From positions 1 through 59,600 of the forward strand of contig NZ_CBTJ020000088.1 of the NCBI RefSeq assembly GCF_001051235.1: a stretch of DNA of 59,600 nt, read 5' to 3'. Both the position numbers and the translations under genes were made by a program. Under the pieces are notes generated by a model that did not search any database, was not told the origin of the DNA, and saw only the letters and a list, made by a program, of their open reading frames with translations. The number at the start of each line of letters is the position of its first letter. Within the stretch, counting starts at the first letter, position 1. Source of the DNA: Candidatus Competibacter denitrificans Run_A_D11. GTDB taxonomy: Bacteria > Pseudomonadota > Gammaproteobacteria > Competibacterales > Competibacteraceae. This document shows, one piece after another, positions 40,718-49,600 of this stretch.

Positions 40718-41049
40718 GGAGCACCTCCATCATTAACCCGCCAATCCGCCAAAGCAAGACACGGTTGGCATATTTGTTATCCGTTAGCCGTTAAATCAGG
40801 TTGACGTAAATCATACTCCAAACCCTCACAATAAGCGTTAACTTTATAAGGATTACAACTAATTTCTGGGTTTATTTGTCATTAATTTAGAACAAAACCC
40901 CTAAATCACCCTCCAAGCTAAAATAAGCCCTTCGTTATCCCTGGTAATCGGCGTCTGCGGGTTTCCGGCGGAATCAATTCTGGCATTGACAGGGAATAAC
41001 AGGCAGAATTTACTCATACATGGTTAATTTTTGGAGATGAAACGCTCTC
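40718..41049. other. 332-bp divergent intergenic region hoxF / L,D-transpeptidase
   Basis: No gene is seen here. The region is AT-richer than its flanks, with runs such as TTAATTTAG and TTATAAGG. It must carry the promoters of the hox operon and of the L,D-transpeptidase. A candidate for the latter is listed separately; I found no clear promoter or regulator site on the hoxF side. Confidence 0.6.
40986..41014 (+). promoter_or_regulatory. Candidate promoter of the L,D-transpeptidase gene
   Basis: A perfect TTGACA (40986-40991) is followed after 17 bases by TTTACT (41009-41014), a 4/6 match to the -10 box. It lies 35 bp before the ATG. Confidence 0.4.
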
Positions 41050-42585
41050 ATGCCGAGCCAATCTTTAAAGCACGTTCCCTGGCTGCTGCTAGGGGGAATG
41101 ATTGCCAGCACCGCGCAAGCCACGGTCTACTCCCTGCCACCTCCCGGCACCGATGTGATCGGGGAAGTGAAAGTCGTCTATGCGAATAAGGAAGAAACCT
41201 TCCTGGATATCGCCCGTAACAATGGTTTGGGTTACGATGAAATCGTTCACGCCAATCCCGGCGTAGACCGCTGGTCGCCTGGTCACGGAACCCCTATCGT
41301 CCTACCACTTCGGCACATTCTGCCCGATACACCGCGTGAAGGGATCGTGCTGAACATCCCGGAAATGCGACTTTATTACTATCCCCCCGCCAGTGCCGGT
41401 GGAGAACGGGTTGTTCACACCTATCCGGTCAGTATCGGCCGGATGGATTGGAAAACCCCTTTGGGAACGACCAAGGTCATCGGCAAGGAAGTGGACCCAC
41501 CTTGGCGGCCACCCGCATCGATTAAGGCTGAACACGCCAAAGATGGCGATATCTTGCCGGACGTAGTACCCGGTGGGCCGGACAATCCCCTGGGCCGTCA
41601 CGCAATGCGCCTGGGTGTACCCGGTTATCTGATTCACGGTACCGATAAACCTTACGGGATCGGCATGCAGGTCACGCACGGTTGTGTGCGGATGTATCCT
41701 GAAGATATCGAGCACCTATTCGGAATGGTCGCGATGGGCACCACCGTGCGCTTGATCGATCAACCGGTTAAAGTCGGCCGCCTCAATGGTGAGTTGCTAC
41801 TTGAAGCCCACGAACCATTGGAAGAAGACGAATCACCGGTCAAAGTAACACCGGAGCAAGTGCAAAAAGCAGTCATTGCCAAGACCGGGCCGGATATGAC
41901 CGGTGTTGATCGGGCTGCCTTGGACGCTGCGGTCGATCAAATCAGTGGGATACCGGTCGTGATCTCCGGGAACTCCAGCCCGTCCCCGGCTAGATTAACC
42001 ACCACCCTACCCGCTACCGGCCAAGTACCACCGCGTCCTGCCGCCAATTATCCGGCGACCGCGAACCCAGCGCCGCCGCGTCCTGCCCCCAGCTATCCAG
42101 CGGCTGCAAGCCAGATTCCAGCACAGCCTACGCCCAGTTATCCGGCTACTGCGAGCCAATCACCAACCTATCCCAGGCCAGCTTATAACAACTGGCCAGC
42201 TACGGCGCCTTCTGATCGGCCTGCCCTTCCAGCCAACCCCCCGCGCGCGCCCTCTGCATACAGTGCGCCGACTGCGGGTTATGGCGAATCACCCTACCCT
42301 CATCCTGTGGCACCGACACCACCAGGCGCGGCTTCCCCAGCCTATCGTCCATCACCCACTTATCCTAACCGCTATGCTGCCCCTTATAACGGTGCACCAC
42401 CGGCGGAGGATTATGACGATTTACCTTATCCGACACCGCCCGGTGCGGCTGCGCCAGGCTATTATCGGCCAGCGCCACTCAATGCCGGGCCTTATCCGCG
42501 GTATACCCCTCCTGCCGCAGTTCGACCTTCGGGTAGCAGGCCCGATACCAACTTACAGGAACCCCCGCCGGTAAATCGCTCTTAA
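41050..42585 (+). CDS. L,D-transpeptidase with LysM-like domain and proline-rich tail
   Basis: This 511-residue periplasmic enzyme should cross-link peptidoglycan or anchor a lipoprotein to it. A signal peptide (WLLLGGMIASTAQA) is followed by a LysM-like region (ETFLDIARNNGLGYDEIVHANPG) and the YkuD domain at about residues 95-240. That domain has IHGTDKPYGIG (His near 195) and THGCVRM (catalytic Cys near 212). About 200 C-terminal residues are Pro/Ala/Tyr-rich, a low-complexity tail absent from ErfK/YbiS. It converges on an Lpp-like gene across a shared terminator, which suggests an ErfK-like lipoprotein-anchoring role. Confidence 0.9.
   Translation: MPSQSLKHVPWLLLGGMIASTAQATVYSLPPPGTDVIGEVKVVYANKEETFLDIARNNGLGYDEIVHANPGVDRWSPGHGTPIVLPLRHILPDTPREGIVLNIPEMRLYYYPPASAGGERVVHTYPVSIGRMDWKTPLGTTKVIGKEVDPPWRPPASIKAEHAKDGDILPDVVPGGPDNPLGRHAMRLGVPGYLIHGTDKPYGIGMQVTHGCVRMYPEDIEHLFGMVAMGTTVRLIDQPVKVGRLNGELLLEAHEPLEEDESPVKVTPEQVQKAVIAKTGPDMTGVDRAALDAAVDQISGIPVVISGNSSPSPARLTTTLPATGQVPPRPAANYPATANPAPPRPAPSYPAAASQIPAQPTPSYPATASQSPTYPRPAYNNWPATAPSDRPALPANPPRAPSAYSAPTAGYGESPYPHPVAPTPPGAASPAYRPSPTYPNRYAAPYNGAPPAEDYDDLPYPTPPGAAAPGYYRPAPLNAGPYPRYTPPAAVRPSGSRPDTNLQEPPPVNRS
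41986..42570 (+). repeat. Proline/alanine/tyrosine-rich repeat tract
   Basis: The C-terminal third of the L,D-transpeptidase gene encodes imperfect repeats of the form PxPSYPATASQxP. Two copies of PTPPGAA and of APYN/GAPP-like pieces are also seen. It looks like an extended, wall-spanning or wall-binding segment. Confidence 0.7.
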
Positions 42586-42604
42586 GCAATTTAAAGAGCC
42601 ATAA

Positions 42605-42636
42605 AAAAACCCCACGATCTGCATCGTGGGGTTTTT
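42605..42636. terminator. Bidirectional terminator between the L,D-transpeptidase and Lpp-like genes
   Basis: A 14-bp perfect stem (42605-42618 with 42623-42636, GC core CCCCACGAT) encloses a CTGC loop. It has A-runs on one side and T-runs on the other, so it can end transcription in both directions between the convergent genes. Confidence 0.92.
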
Positions 42637-42658
42637 GTCTTTACGACTGAAAATCGAC

Positions 42659-42877
42659 TTACTTATACATGCCCTTCTTGAACGCGCGATTGAGTCTGTC
42701 TTCATTCGCGGTGCAGCAAGAACGGGTTTCGTTGGCCGCATCTAGCGCCTGACGAGCCATCGCCTTCGCTTCGCTGGCATCAGCCTGCGCTTTTTGGACT
42801 TCAGGGGTGGCGCAACCAACGGTCAAGCCAGTGATCAGGGCCAACATGGAGATTTTGGCCAGAGTTTTAAAGGTCAT
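42659..42877 (-). CDS. Lpp/OprI-like alanine-zipper outer-membrane lipoprotein
   Basis: This 72-residue lipoprotein has a lipobox (LTVGC) and a heptad-patterned alanine-rich helix (AQADASEAKAMARQALDAANETRS). It ends with a lysine (KKGMYK), as in Lpp and OprI, whose C-terminal Lys is linked to peptidoglycan. Two neighbouring cysteines (SCC) in the helix are unusual. It should link the outer membrane to the cell wall. The facing L,D-transpeptidase is the natural candidate for the linking enzyme. Confidence 0.85.
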   Translation of the reverse strand: MTFKTLAKISMLALITGLTVGCATPEVQKAQADASEAKAMARQALDAANETRSCCTANEDRLNRAFKKGMYK

Positions 42878-43018
42878 TCTCAGTTCCTCAGTATCAATAA
42901 AACAAAGTTAACATGTCGTAAAAACAAAAAGTTGCCACGACACAACGATTTTGTTCCAGCATAACAAAAGTAATTATATAACGGAAACTCGCGTTAGAGA
43001 CAACGCAAATTGCCATCT

Positions 43019-43639
43019 TTAACGAATTTCAACCCGCATACCGACCTTAACCCACGGTCTGAGGGCTGCAATTTGTTGATTGTCCAACGCTACGCAACCA
43101 CTGGTCCAATTGATTCCGGCCCTGTGTATTGCCGGATCACCACGACCCACCCCATGAATCCCGATCTGTCCGCCGAGCGGCGTATCTTGTGGAGGAGTAT
43201 AGCCGCTGACCCAAGCTTCACGAATACGCTCGTAAGTCAGGGTATCAATCCGGTGCTCCCGTAGGGCGCGCTGAGCATAGTCGATGTTAGGGTAATCAAG
43301 GCCAATAAAGGTCTTGAAACGGCTGTATTCATTGATCCAACCCACGCGAAATACCCCAAGCGGCGTTTTATTGTCGCCCCGCCGGTATTTGATACCAACA
43401 CCGCTGCTACCTAACGCAAGATGGGGAAATGCCTTGAGCTTCTGATCTCCCCTCATCACCATCAGGGTATCTTGCTTGGTGTCCACTAACAGCCAAGGCT
43501 GGTGCGGTGGATAACCGCCAGTCCCATCGGCCAGTGTGGAATCGTTAGTGACGACACCGGTTGGCGCGCAGGCGCTGGCCAACCACGCCAAACCGGCTAT
43601 CAGAATGATCCGCGCGCTGCGATTCTCCATACTCATCAT
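43019..43639 (-). CDS. L,D-transpeptidase family lipoprotein
   Basis: This second YkuD-domain protein has about 206 residues from ATG 43639 (ATG 43636 and 43630 are also possible). It has a lipoprotein signal with lipobox LASAC. The catalytic motifs are IGIHGVGRGDPAIH and WTSGCVALDN, with the active Cys near the C-terminus. LLVDTKQDTLMVMRGD is the usual first strand. It is the short YafK/ErfK-like type without LysM. It may act as an L,D-transpeptidase or as a peptidoglycan-lipoprotein amidase, as some YafK proteins do. Confidence 0.85.
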   Translation of the reverse strand: MMSMENRSARIILIAGLAWLASACAPTGVVTNDSTLADGTGGYPPHQPWLLVDTKQDTLMVMRGDQKLKAFPHLALGSSGVGIKYRRGDNKTPLGVFRVGWINEYSRFKTFIGLDYPNIDYAQRALREHRIDTLTYERIREAWVSGYTPPQDTPLGGQIGIHGVGRGDPAIHRAGINWTSGCVALDNQQIAALRPWVKVGMRVEIR

Positions 43640-43813
43640 CGTAGTTCTTTCCGCCTCTACAATCGTTTCGATCTGCCCCAATCACCGCCGCTTGGCTGGG
43701 TTTTGCTACCCCAAGGCCGCAAAAACCCTGTGATCAGGTCTCGCTTGGGGAGAAATTTATAAAGCACCCGCCATAACGATGCAAGATGCCGGTTGATGGC
43801 TTGACACAAATCC

Positions 43814-44158
43814 TTAAAGGTTATCAGCACTGGGTCGCAACGCTTCCAGCGCTACCGGCCCGCAAGGATCACTCTCAGCCAAGACCTGTTCCAAACGGCT
43901 AATCCGTTCTTGGATCTGTTGATTCACGGTTTCCTGTTGAGCCAACCATGCGGCAGCCTCTGCCGCTGAAACAGCGGACGTATTAGCACCTGTGCCCAAC
44001 TGGCTGCTAGCGCCAACTCCGCCGCTCAATAGCCAGCCGACAGCAAGGCCAGAGAGCAGGATGGCCATGGCTACTGCTCCCCAGACCCAGGCTCGCTGGT
44101 GGCCGGGAATCTTGGCCTCGTCGGCATATATCTTAAATTGCGTGTGTTCTTCGTCCAT
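43814..44158 (-). CDS. Small single-pass membrane protein, unknown
   Basis: This 114-residue protein has a charged N-terminus, one transmembrane helix (WVWGAVAMAILLSGLAVGWLLSG) and a coiled-coil-like stretch (WLAQQETVNQQIQERISRLEQVLAES). I do not recognise the family. It starts 9 bp after the stop of the large membrane gene, with AGGA seven bases before its ATG, so the two form an operon and may form a complex. Both share the layout of one helix followed by a predicted coiled coil. Confidence 0.6.
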   Translation of the reverse strand: MDEEHTQFKIYADEAKIPGHQRAWVWGAVAMAILLSGLAVGWLLSGGVGASSQLGTGANTSAVSAAEAAAWLAQQETVNQQIQERISRLEQVLAESDPCGPVALEALRPSADNL

Positions 44159-44167
44159 GACTTTTCC

Positions 44168-46480
44168 TCAACGCTGGACCGTAAATGCGGTGATCGGCAC
44201 CAAAGTATTGGGACGGACAGTGCCCTTATAGACGGATTCCTGACCACCCCGGCTCAAACGCACTTGAAAGGGCGTGTCCTGGGGTCGTTCCTCATCCTTA
44301 CGGGGCACGTAGCGGACAAGAATCTCGTAATTCCCCGGCTCAGCCTTACCAGCAGGCCAAAACGCATTTTCAACGGGACGATCCGTCAACTGACCCCGCG
44401 CTATGTTGGCATCCACATCCAGACTGCCGCCGCATTCAGCGGGATTGCGGAAATCCATCTGTCGTCCCGATGGGCAACGCACCACCAGGTCAAGATCACC
44501 CCGACTGTTCCAAAGCAGCGTCGCGGTGATTTCACCACTGCTGGCACCCGTTGCCGACATGCGCTTATCAAACTCGCGTCGTTCCTCGGCGGTCGGTTCT
44601 GTTTTGACAGGGCGTTCGGTAGTGGGCTGGACGGCAGGAGAGGTACTGGGCACCGCCGAAGGCTTGCCTGTTAATGCCTCTTCCAAACTGCGGCCGGCCC
44701 GATCAGAGCCTGCGGTCGCCGGTGGGCCAGCACTGACAGGCGGTGAACCCGTTCTCGCTGACGGCGCGATCACCGAGGCGGATGGTGTTGGTGCATCCGC
44801 AGTAGGCGAAACCCTAGCATCTGTCGGCACATCGCCAGGGCTATTCGTGGGATTAACTGGCTTTACTGATGAGCCGTTGGTAGGTGACGGCGTAGATCTA
44901 GGCATATCGGTAGAACTAACGGTGCCGGAGTTGGCGCTGCGGGTTCCTGAACCTGTTGTTACGCCTATTGTGGACAGTGTAGCGTCGCGTGCTGAAGGTG
45001 CCGCCGAAACGGTTTCACTTGGGCTACCACCAGAAACCTGTATCGACGTGACGTTTGGCCTCTCTTTCCCGCCGGCCTCAGACGCCGTATCCAGTCTGAC
45101 AGCCCGATTTTGGTTCACATCGGCGGTCGTTGGTTCACCCGGTCGTGGCGTTAGGCTCGTACCCGTGATGCTGGACTTGCTAGCCACGATTGGCGACCCG
45201 GCGGCTACGTCGTGGGCAGCGGGACCGGTTGCCGGACCTTCGACATTGCCGACCACGGCCGGCAAGCTCTGGCCATGGACGGCGGAATCGGCGGCTCTAC
45301 CGCTAGCCGAAGCCACCTGACCGGGGATCGGCGTGGGCGCCCCGGACGTTGCTCCATCCTGCGGCAGGCGACATTGACCGCGACGACCGGCCAGCTCAAT
45401 CTGCAATTGTTCCAGCCGAGTTCGTAACGCGGCTTCAGTCTGTTGGGTACGATGTAGCGCCTCTGTCAGCTTCCCGTCTCCCGTGACGACGGCGGCTCCA
45501 CGATCCGCAATGACTTCAGGGGATCGTGTTCTCCCCAGCGCCCAATATGCCGCGAATAAAAGCAGGAGCAGTGCAATGATCGCCACCCCCCAAAAATAGC
45601 GCGAGCCAACAACGACATAGCGTAACGATGATGGAGCAGTGGATGATGGAACTTGATCTTTCGATCCTGGCGTAGTGGCCATCGGCGCAGGGGCTGATTT
45701 CTCCGCCGTACTAGGACTGGAGAGTGCAGAGACTGGTTTTTTATTGCCCCTCGCGGGTTGCTTAGGCAATTCTGGAGAGGGTTGTTCCAATGCTGGCTCC
45801 AGCGGTGGCGGAGACGATTGAGCGGATTGCGCACTCTCGATGACCGATTGCGTGGCTGGCGTCGGTTCGGCGGCTGGAGTCATCACGTCGGGAATGATGA
45901 CGTCCGGTACAGCCACGTCGCGCGCTGATTCAATGGGTTGGCCCACCGCCGGTATGGCAACATCGCGTAATGATCCGGCCGGCTCGCTGACCGCTGCCGG
46001 TCGGTCGGGTGATGGACCCGGTGCATCCCACGGGCGGTCTGGTATGAACCCCCAACCGGTGATAACGGGTTTACCTTCGACCAGAAACAGATCGGTCTCA
46101 GCCGGTGGCACCAGCACCGCCTGCAAAATGGCTCCCAGTTGCGCCTTGCGGGCATCATCGGAACCGGCGTAGCGTTCTGCCAGCTCCCGCCCACGTTCCA
46201 TCAAGCTATTGATATCAGCAATAACCGACCGGCGCTCTTCTTCGGGAAGCTCGAACACCGAGACCGGTTTTTCATCGGGATCGCTTTCACCATACCATTC
46301 GATACGATTATTGGTGCGATCCACCATCGGCTCTGCCAGCAAGTGACCTGCATCAGAACCGATCTCGCTGGCCAATACAGTCCGTATCTGCGGATACAGC
46401 ACATGCAACGGCTGCCCGAAACCACCAATCTCTCGCAGACCATCAAAGGTATGGTGGCGCAAGCGCACGCTATTTTTCAT
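44168..46480 (-). CDS. Large single-pass membrane protein with disordered linkers and a DUF2135-like C-terminal domain
   Basis: This 770-residue protein is not one I can name. Residues 1-110 form a soluble N-domain with LAEPMVDRTNNRIEWYGES, which loosely recalls SrfA-type proteins. A Pro/Ala-rich linker follows, then one transmembrane helix (YFWGVAIIALLLLLFAAYWALG, about 293-315), a coiled coil (KLTEALHRTQQTEAAL) and a long Ser/Thr/Pro-rich spacer. The last 130 residues contain LLWNSRGDLDLVVRCPSG and CGGSLDVDAN, like YfaP/DUF2135 beta-sandwiches. I start at ATG 46480 (MKNSVRLRHHTFD). It is divergent from the helicase gene. Confidence 0.55.
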   Translation of the reverse strand: MKNSVRLRHHTFDGLREIGGFGQPLHVLYPQIRTVLASEIGSDAGHLLAEPMVDRTNNRIEWYGESDPDEKPVSVFELPEEERRSVIADINSLMERGRELAERYAGSDDARKAQLGAILQAVLVPPAETDLFLVEGKPVITGWGFIPDRPWDAPGPSPDRPAAVSEPAGSLRDVAIPAVGQPIESARDVAVPDVIIPDVMTPAAEPTPATQSVIESAQSAQSSPPPLEPALEQPSPELPKQPARGNKKPVSALSSPSTAEKSAPAPMATTPGSKDQVPSSTAPSSLRYVVVGSRYFWGVAIIALLLLLFAAYWALGRTRSPEVIADRGAAVVTGDGKLTEALHRTQQTEAALRTRLEQLQIELAGRRGQCRLPQDGATSGAPTPIPGQVASASGRAADSAVHGQSLPAVVGNVEGPATGPAAHDVAAGSPIVASKSSITGTSLTPRPGEPTTADVNQNRAVRLDTASEAGGKERPNVTSIQVSGGSPSETVSAAPSARDATLSTIGVTTGSGTRSANSGTVSSTDMPRSTPSPTNGSSVKPVNPTNSPGDVPTDARVSPTADAPTPSASVIAPSARTGSPPVSAGPPATAGSDRAGRSLEEALTGKPSAVPSTSPAVQPTTERPVKTEPTAEERREFDKRMSATGASSGEITATLLWNSRGDLDLVVRCPSGRQMDFRNPAECGGSLDVDANIARGQLTDRPVENAFWPAGKAEPGNYEILVRYVPRKDEERPQDTPFQVRLSRGGQESVYKGTVRPNTLVPITAFTVQR

Positions 46481-46514
46481 GGAACACCCTGCCGGAAAAT
46501 TGGTAAAAGCAAGC

Positions 46515-46609
46515 GTTTCAATCCGCGCCCGTAACCGGGCGAAGCAGCATGGAAGAGGCTTCGCCTCTCTCATCAACGATTATCCCCCTGAAAGGGGCGG
46601 TTTCAAACC
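46515..46609. promoter_or_regulatory. Structured intergenic block of four inverted repeats
   Basis: Four inverted repeats lie in series: CGCCCG/CGGGCG (46526-46531/46536-46541), AGAGGC/GCCTCT (46554-46559/46563-46568), CCCCT/AGGGG (46585-46589/46593-46597) and the palindrome GGTTTCAAACC (46599-46609). The block opens with GTTTCAATCCGCGCCCG, which looks like the start of a CRISPR repeat, and ends near GGTTTCAAACC. It fills most of the 142 bp between two divergent genes. It could be an operator array or a structured leader. Confidence 0.6.
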
Positions 46610-46622
46610 AGAGTTTATTTTG

Positions 46623-49600
46623 ATGAACGATGCAGCGAGGGAAACGCCAGGCACGAGCGAGTTCGCGCCACACTGTCTTGCCATTGATCTTGAAGTCAGC
46701 AAGCAAACCGAGCGGATCGTTAAGTTCGCTGGGGTCAGAGGTGATAACGGGTGCTCGTTTGTGTTCGCTTCCGGGGATTTAGCGACGGAACTTGCCAAGC
46801 TGGATGACTTCGCTAAAGAGTGTTCCTTTCTGCTTGGCCACAACCTGATCGCTTTCGATGCCCATCATCTGGCAGCCGCCAAACCGGACCTGCGTCTGCT
46901 CAAACTGCCGATGGTAGACACCCTCCGTCTCAACCCGCTGGCTTTCCCTCGCAATCCTTACCATCATCTGGTTAAGCATTATCAAGACGGCCAACTCAAG
47001 CGCGGCGGCCTGAACGATCCAGAATTGGATGCACGGTTAACCCTGACCGTCTTTCACGATCAACACCTGGCCTTGCAGACCTTGCAACAGACCAACCCGG
47101 ATCTGCTGCTAGCCTGGCACTGGCTGACCACCGTGACGGAGCGCGCAACGGTGGGTCTCAACGCCTTTTTCATGACCCTGCGCCGTCAAACGCGCCCTTC
47201 AGAGCGCGAAGCTCGCGCCGCCATTGAGCGGTTTTTGCACGGGCGAGGCTGTCCTCATCACGCACAGGCCATCCTGGCGGGGGTGGAACAACAAGGCTGG
47301 GAACTCGCCTATGCGTTGGCGTGGCTCGCAGTAGCTGGGGGCAATTCGGTGATGCCGCCGTGGGTACGCCATCAGTTTCCGCAAGCCGCCGTGCTAGTGC
47401 ATCGGCTGCGGGATACGGCTTGCGACACGCCCGATTGCGCCTGGTGCCGGGAGCGGCACGACCCGGTGCGAGAACTGGCCCGCTGGTTCCCGGACATTGG
47501 CGGTTTCCGGCCTGAACCCGCCGCTGCCGACGGGCAGCCTTTACAACCGGCCATTGTCGAAACCGCTCTGCGCGGTGGGCATGTGCTGGGGATTCTGCCC
47601 ACTGGCACCGGCAAATCCCTGTGTTATCAGCTTCCAGCTTTGTCCCGCTACGACAAGACCGGGGTGCTGACCGTAGTCATCTCGCCGTTAGTGGCGCTGA
47701 TGGCCGATCAGGTCGCCAGCCTAGAGTCCCGCGGCATCACCCGTTGTGCGGCCATCAATGGCCTGCTGTCCCCGCCGGAGCGCACCGATGTGCTGGATCG
47801 GGTGCGGCTGGGCGATATTGGCATCCTGATTCTGTCACCGGAGCAATTGCGCAACCGCACTGTGCGGCAGGTGCTGTCCCAGCGCGAGATCGGCGGCTGG
47901 GTCCTGGACGAGGCGCATTGTCTGTCCAAATGGGGTCAGGATTTTCGGCCCGATTATCGCTACGTTAGCCGCTTCATTCGGGAAAAAGCCGGCCAAGAGC
48001 CGATCCCGCCCATCCTGTGCTTGACCGCGACGGCCAAGCCGGACGTAGCGGCGGACATCATCAACCATTTCCGCACGAAGCTGGCCATCGAGTTAACCCT
48101 GTTCGACGGCGGCACCAGCCGCTCCAATCTGGATTTCAACGTGGTGATGACCACCACCGCCGAGAAGTTCACCCAGATCCAGAACTTGCTGGAACATGAC
48201 TTACCGCCGGAGCAACCGGGCGGGGCCATCGTGTATTGCGCCACTCGCAAACATGCCGAGCAGATCACCCAGTTTCTGTGTACCAAAGAATTGGCCGCCC
48301 GCTATTTCCATTCGGCGCTGCCCCCTGAAACTAAAAAAACTGTGCAGGCCGCTTTCATCAAGGGTGATTTACGGGTCATTGCCGCCACCAACGCCTTTGG
48401 CATGGGCATTGATAAATCCGACGTGCGGCTGGTGATTCACGCCGATATTCCAGGATCGCTGGAAAACTATGTGCAGGAAGCCGGGCGGGCCGGGCGCGAC
48501 CGACAACCGGCCCGCTGTGTCCTGCTTTATGCACCCGATGACGTGGAAAAACAGTTCGGCATGTCGGCCCGCTCGCGGCTGACCCAACGCGAGATTCAAG
48601 GCGTGCTCAAGGCACTGCGCCATCTGGACCGTAAAAAGCGGCTCGGCGGGGAAGTGGTAGCGACAGCAGGCGAAATTCTGGCCGAAGACCAAGATGAGGC
48701 GTTCCAGCGCGATGCCGCTACCGATGATACGCGGGTGCGCACCGCGCTGGCCTGGCTGGAAGAAGCCGGACTGCTGGCGCGTGAGGAAAATCGGGTGCAG
48801 GTGTTTCCCTCGTCGCTGCGGGTCGCGTCGGTTGAGGAGGCGCAAACCAAGCTGGATAGAAAGCAGATAACCGCTCAATATCGCCGCCAATTGAGTGCGC
48901 TGGTGGCGGCGCTGATTGCGGCCAATCCCGATCAGGGCATCTCGACCGATGAATTGATGGGGCTATCGGGCTTGAGCGCTGCCCAAATCCGTACCGCGCT
49001 GTACGATCTGGAACGCTTGGGGATTGCCAGCAACGACACTGCCCTAACCGCCTTCGTGCATGTTGCGGTGGAACGCTCGTCGCGCAAGCGGCTGGAAGAG
49101 ACGGAAAGCCTCGAAATCGCCTTTCTGGCGGAGCTGCGCATCGCCGCCCCCGACCTGGAAAAAGGCGAACCCTCCGTTTTGCGGCTGCGCCGCGCCGCCC
49201 AGCATCTCAAGGACGCCGGGCACGCCACAGTCCTGCCGGAGCAGCTTTGGCGGATCGTCAAAAGCCTCACACTCGATGGTCGCGACGAAGACGGCGGCGT
49301 TGGCAGCCTGCACGCGCAGCGGCTGGACCCGGAAACGATGCAGGTGAGGCTGCAACGGGAGTGGTCGAAGATCGAGCAGACCGCTCGATTGCGGCGGTCG
49401 GCGGCCGAAAGGCTACTGCAACATCTACTGGATGATTTACCGTCGGGCACCCGTGGTACTGATCTTCTGGTTCGCACCACCCTCGGCAAATTGATGGCGG
49501 CGCTGGAAAGCGACCTCATGCTCAAGAGCGCCATCAAGGCCCCGCAGAAGCTGCTGGATCGGGCGTTGCTGTGGCTGCACGAACAGGAAATCATCCGCCT

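Noticed and set aside
44403..45320. 305-codon open frame antisense to the large membrane gene
   Set aside because: Its Ser/Thr/Val-rich composition is the complement of the low-complexity linker in the real gene.
46515..46609. CRISPR array
   Set aside because: Only one repeat-like unit is present. The later GGTTTCAAACC is not a second copy at spacer distance, and no cas gene is in the window.
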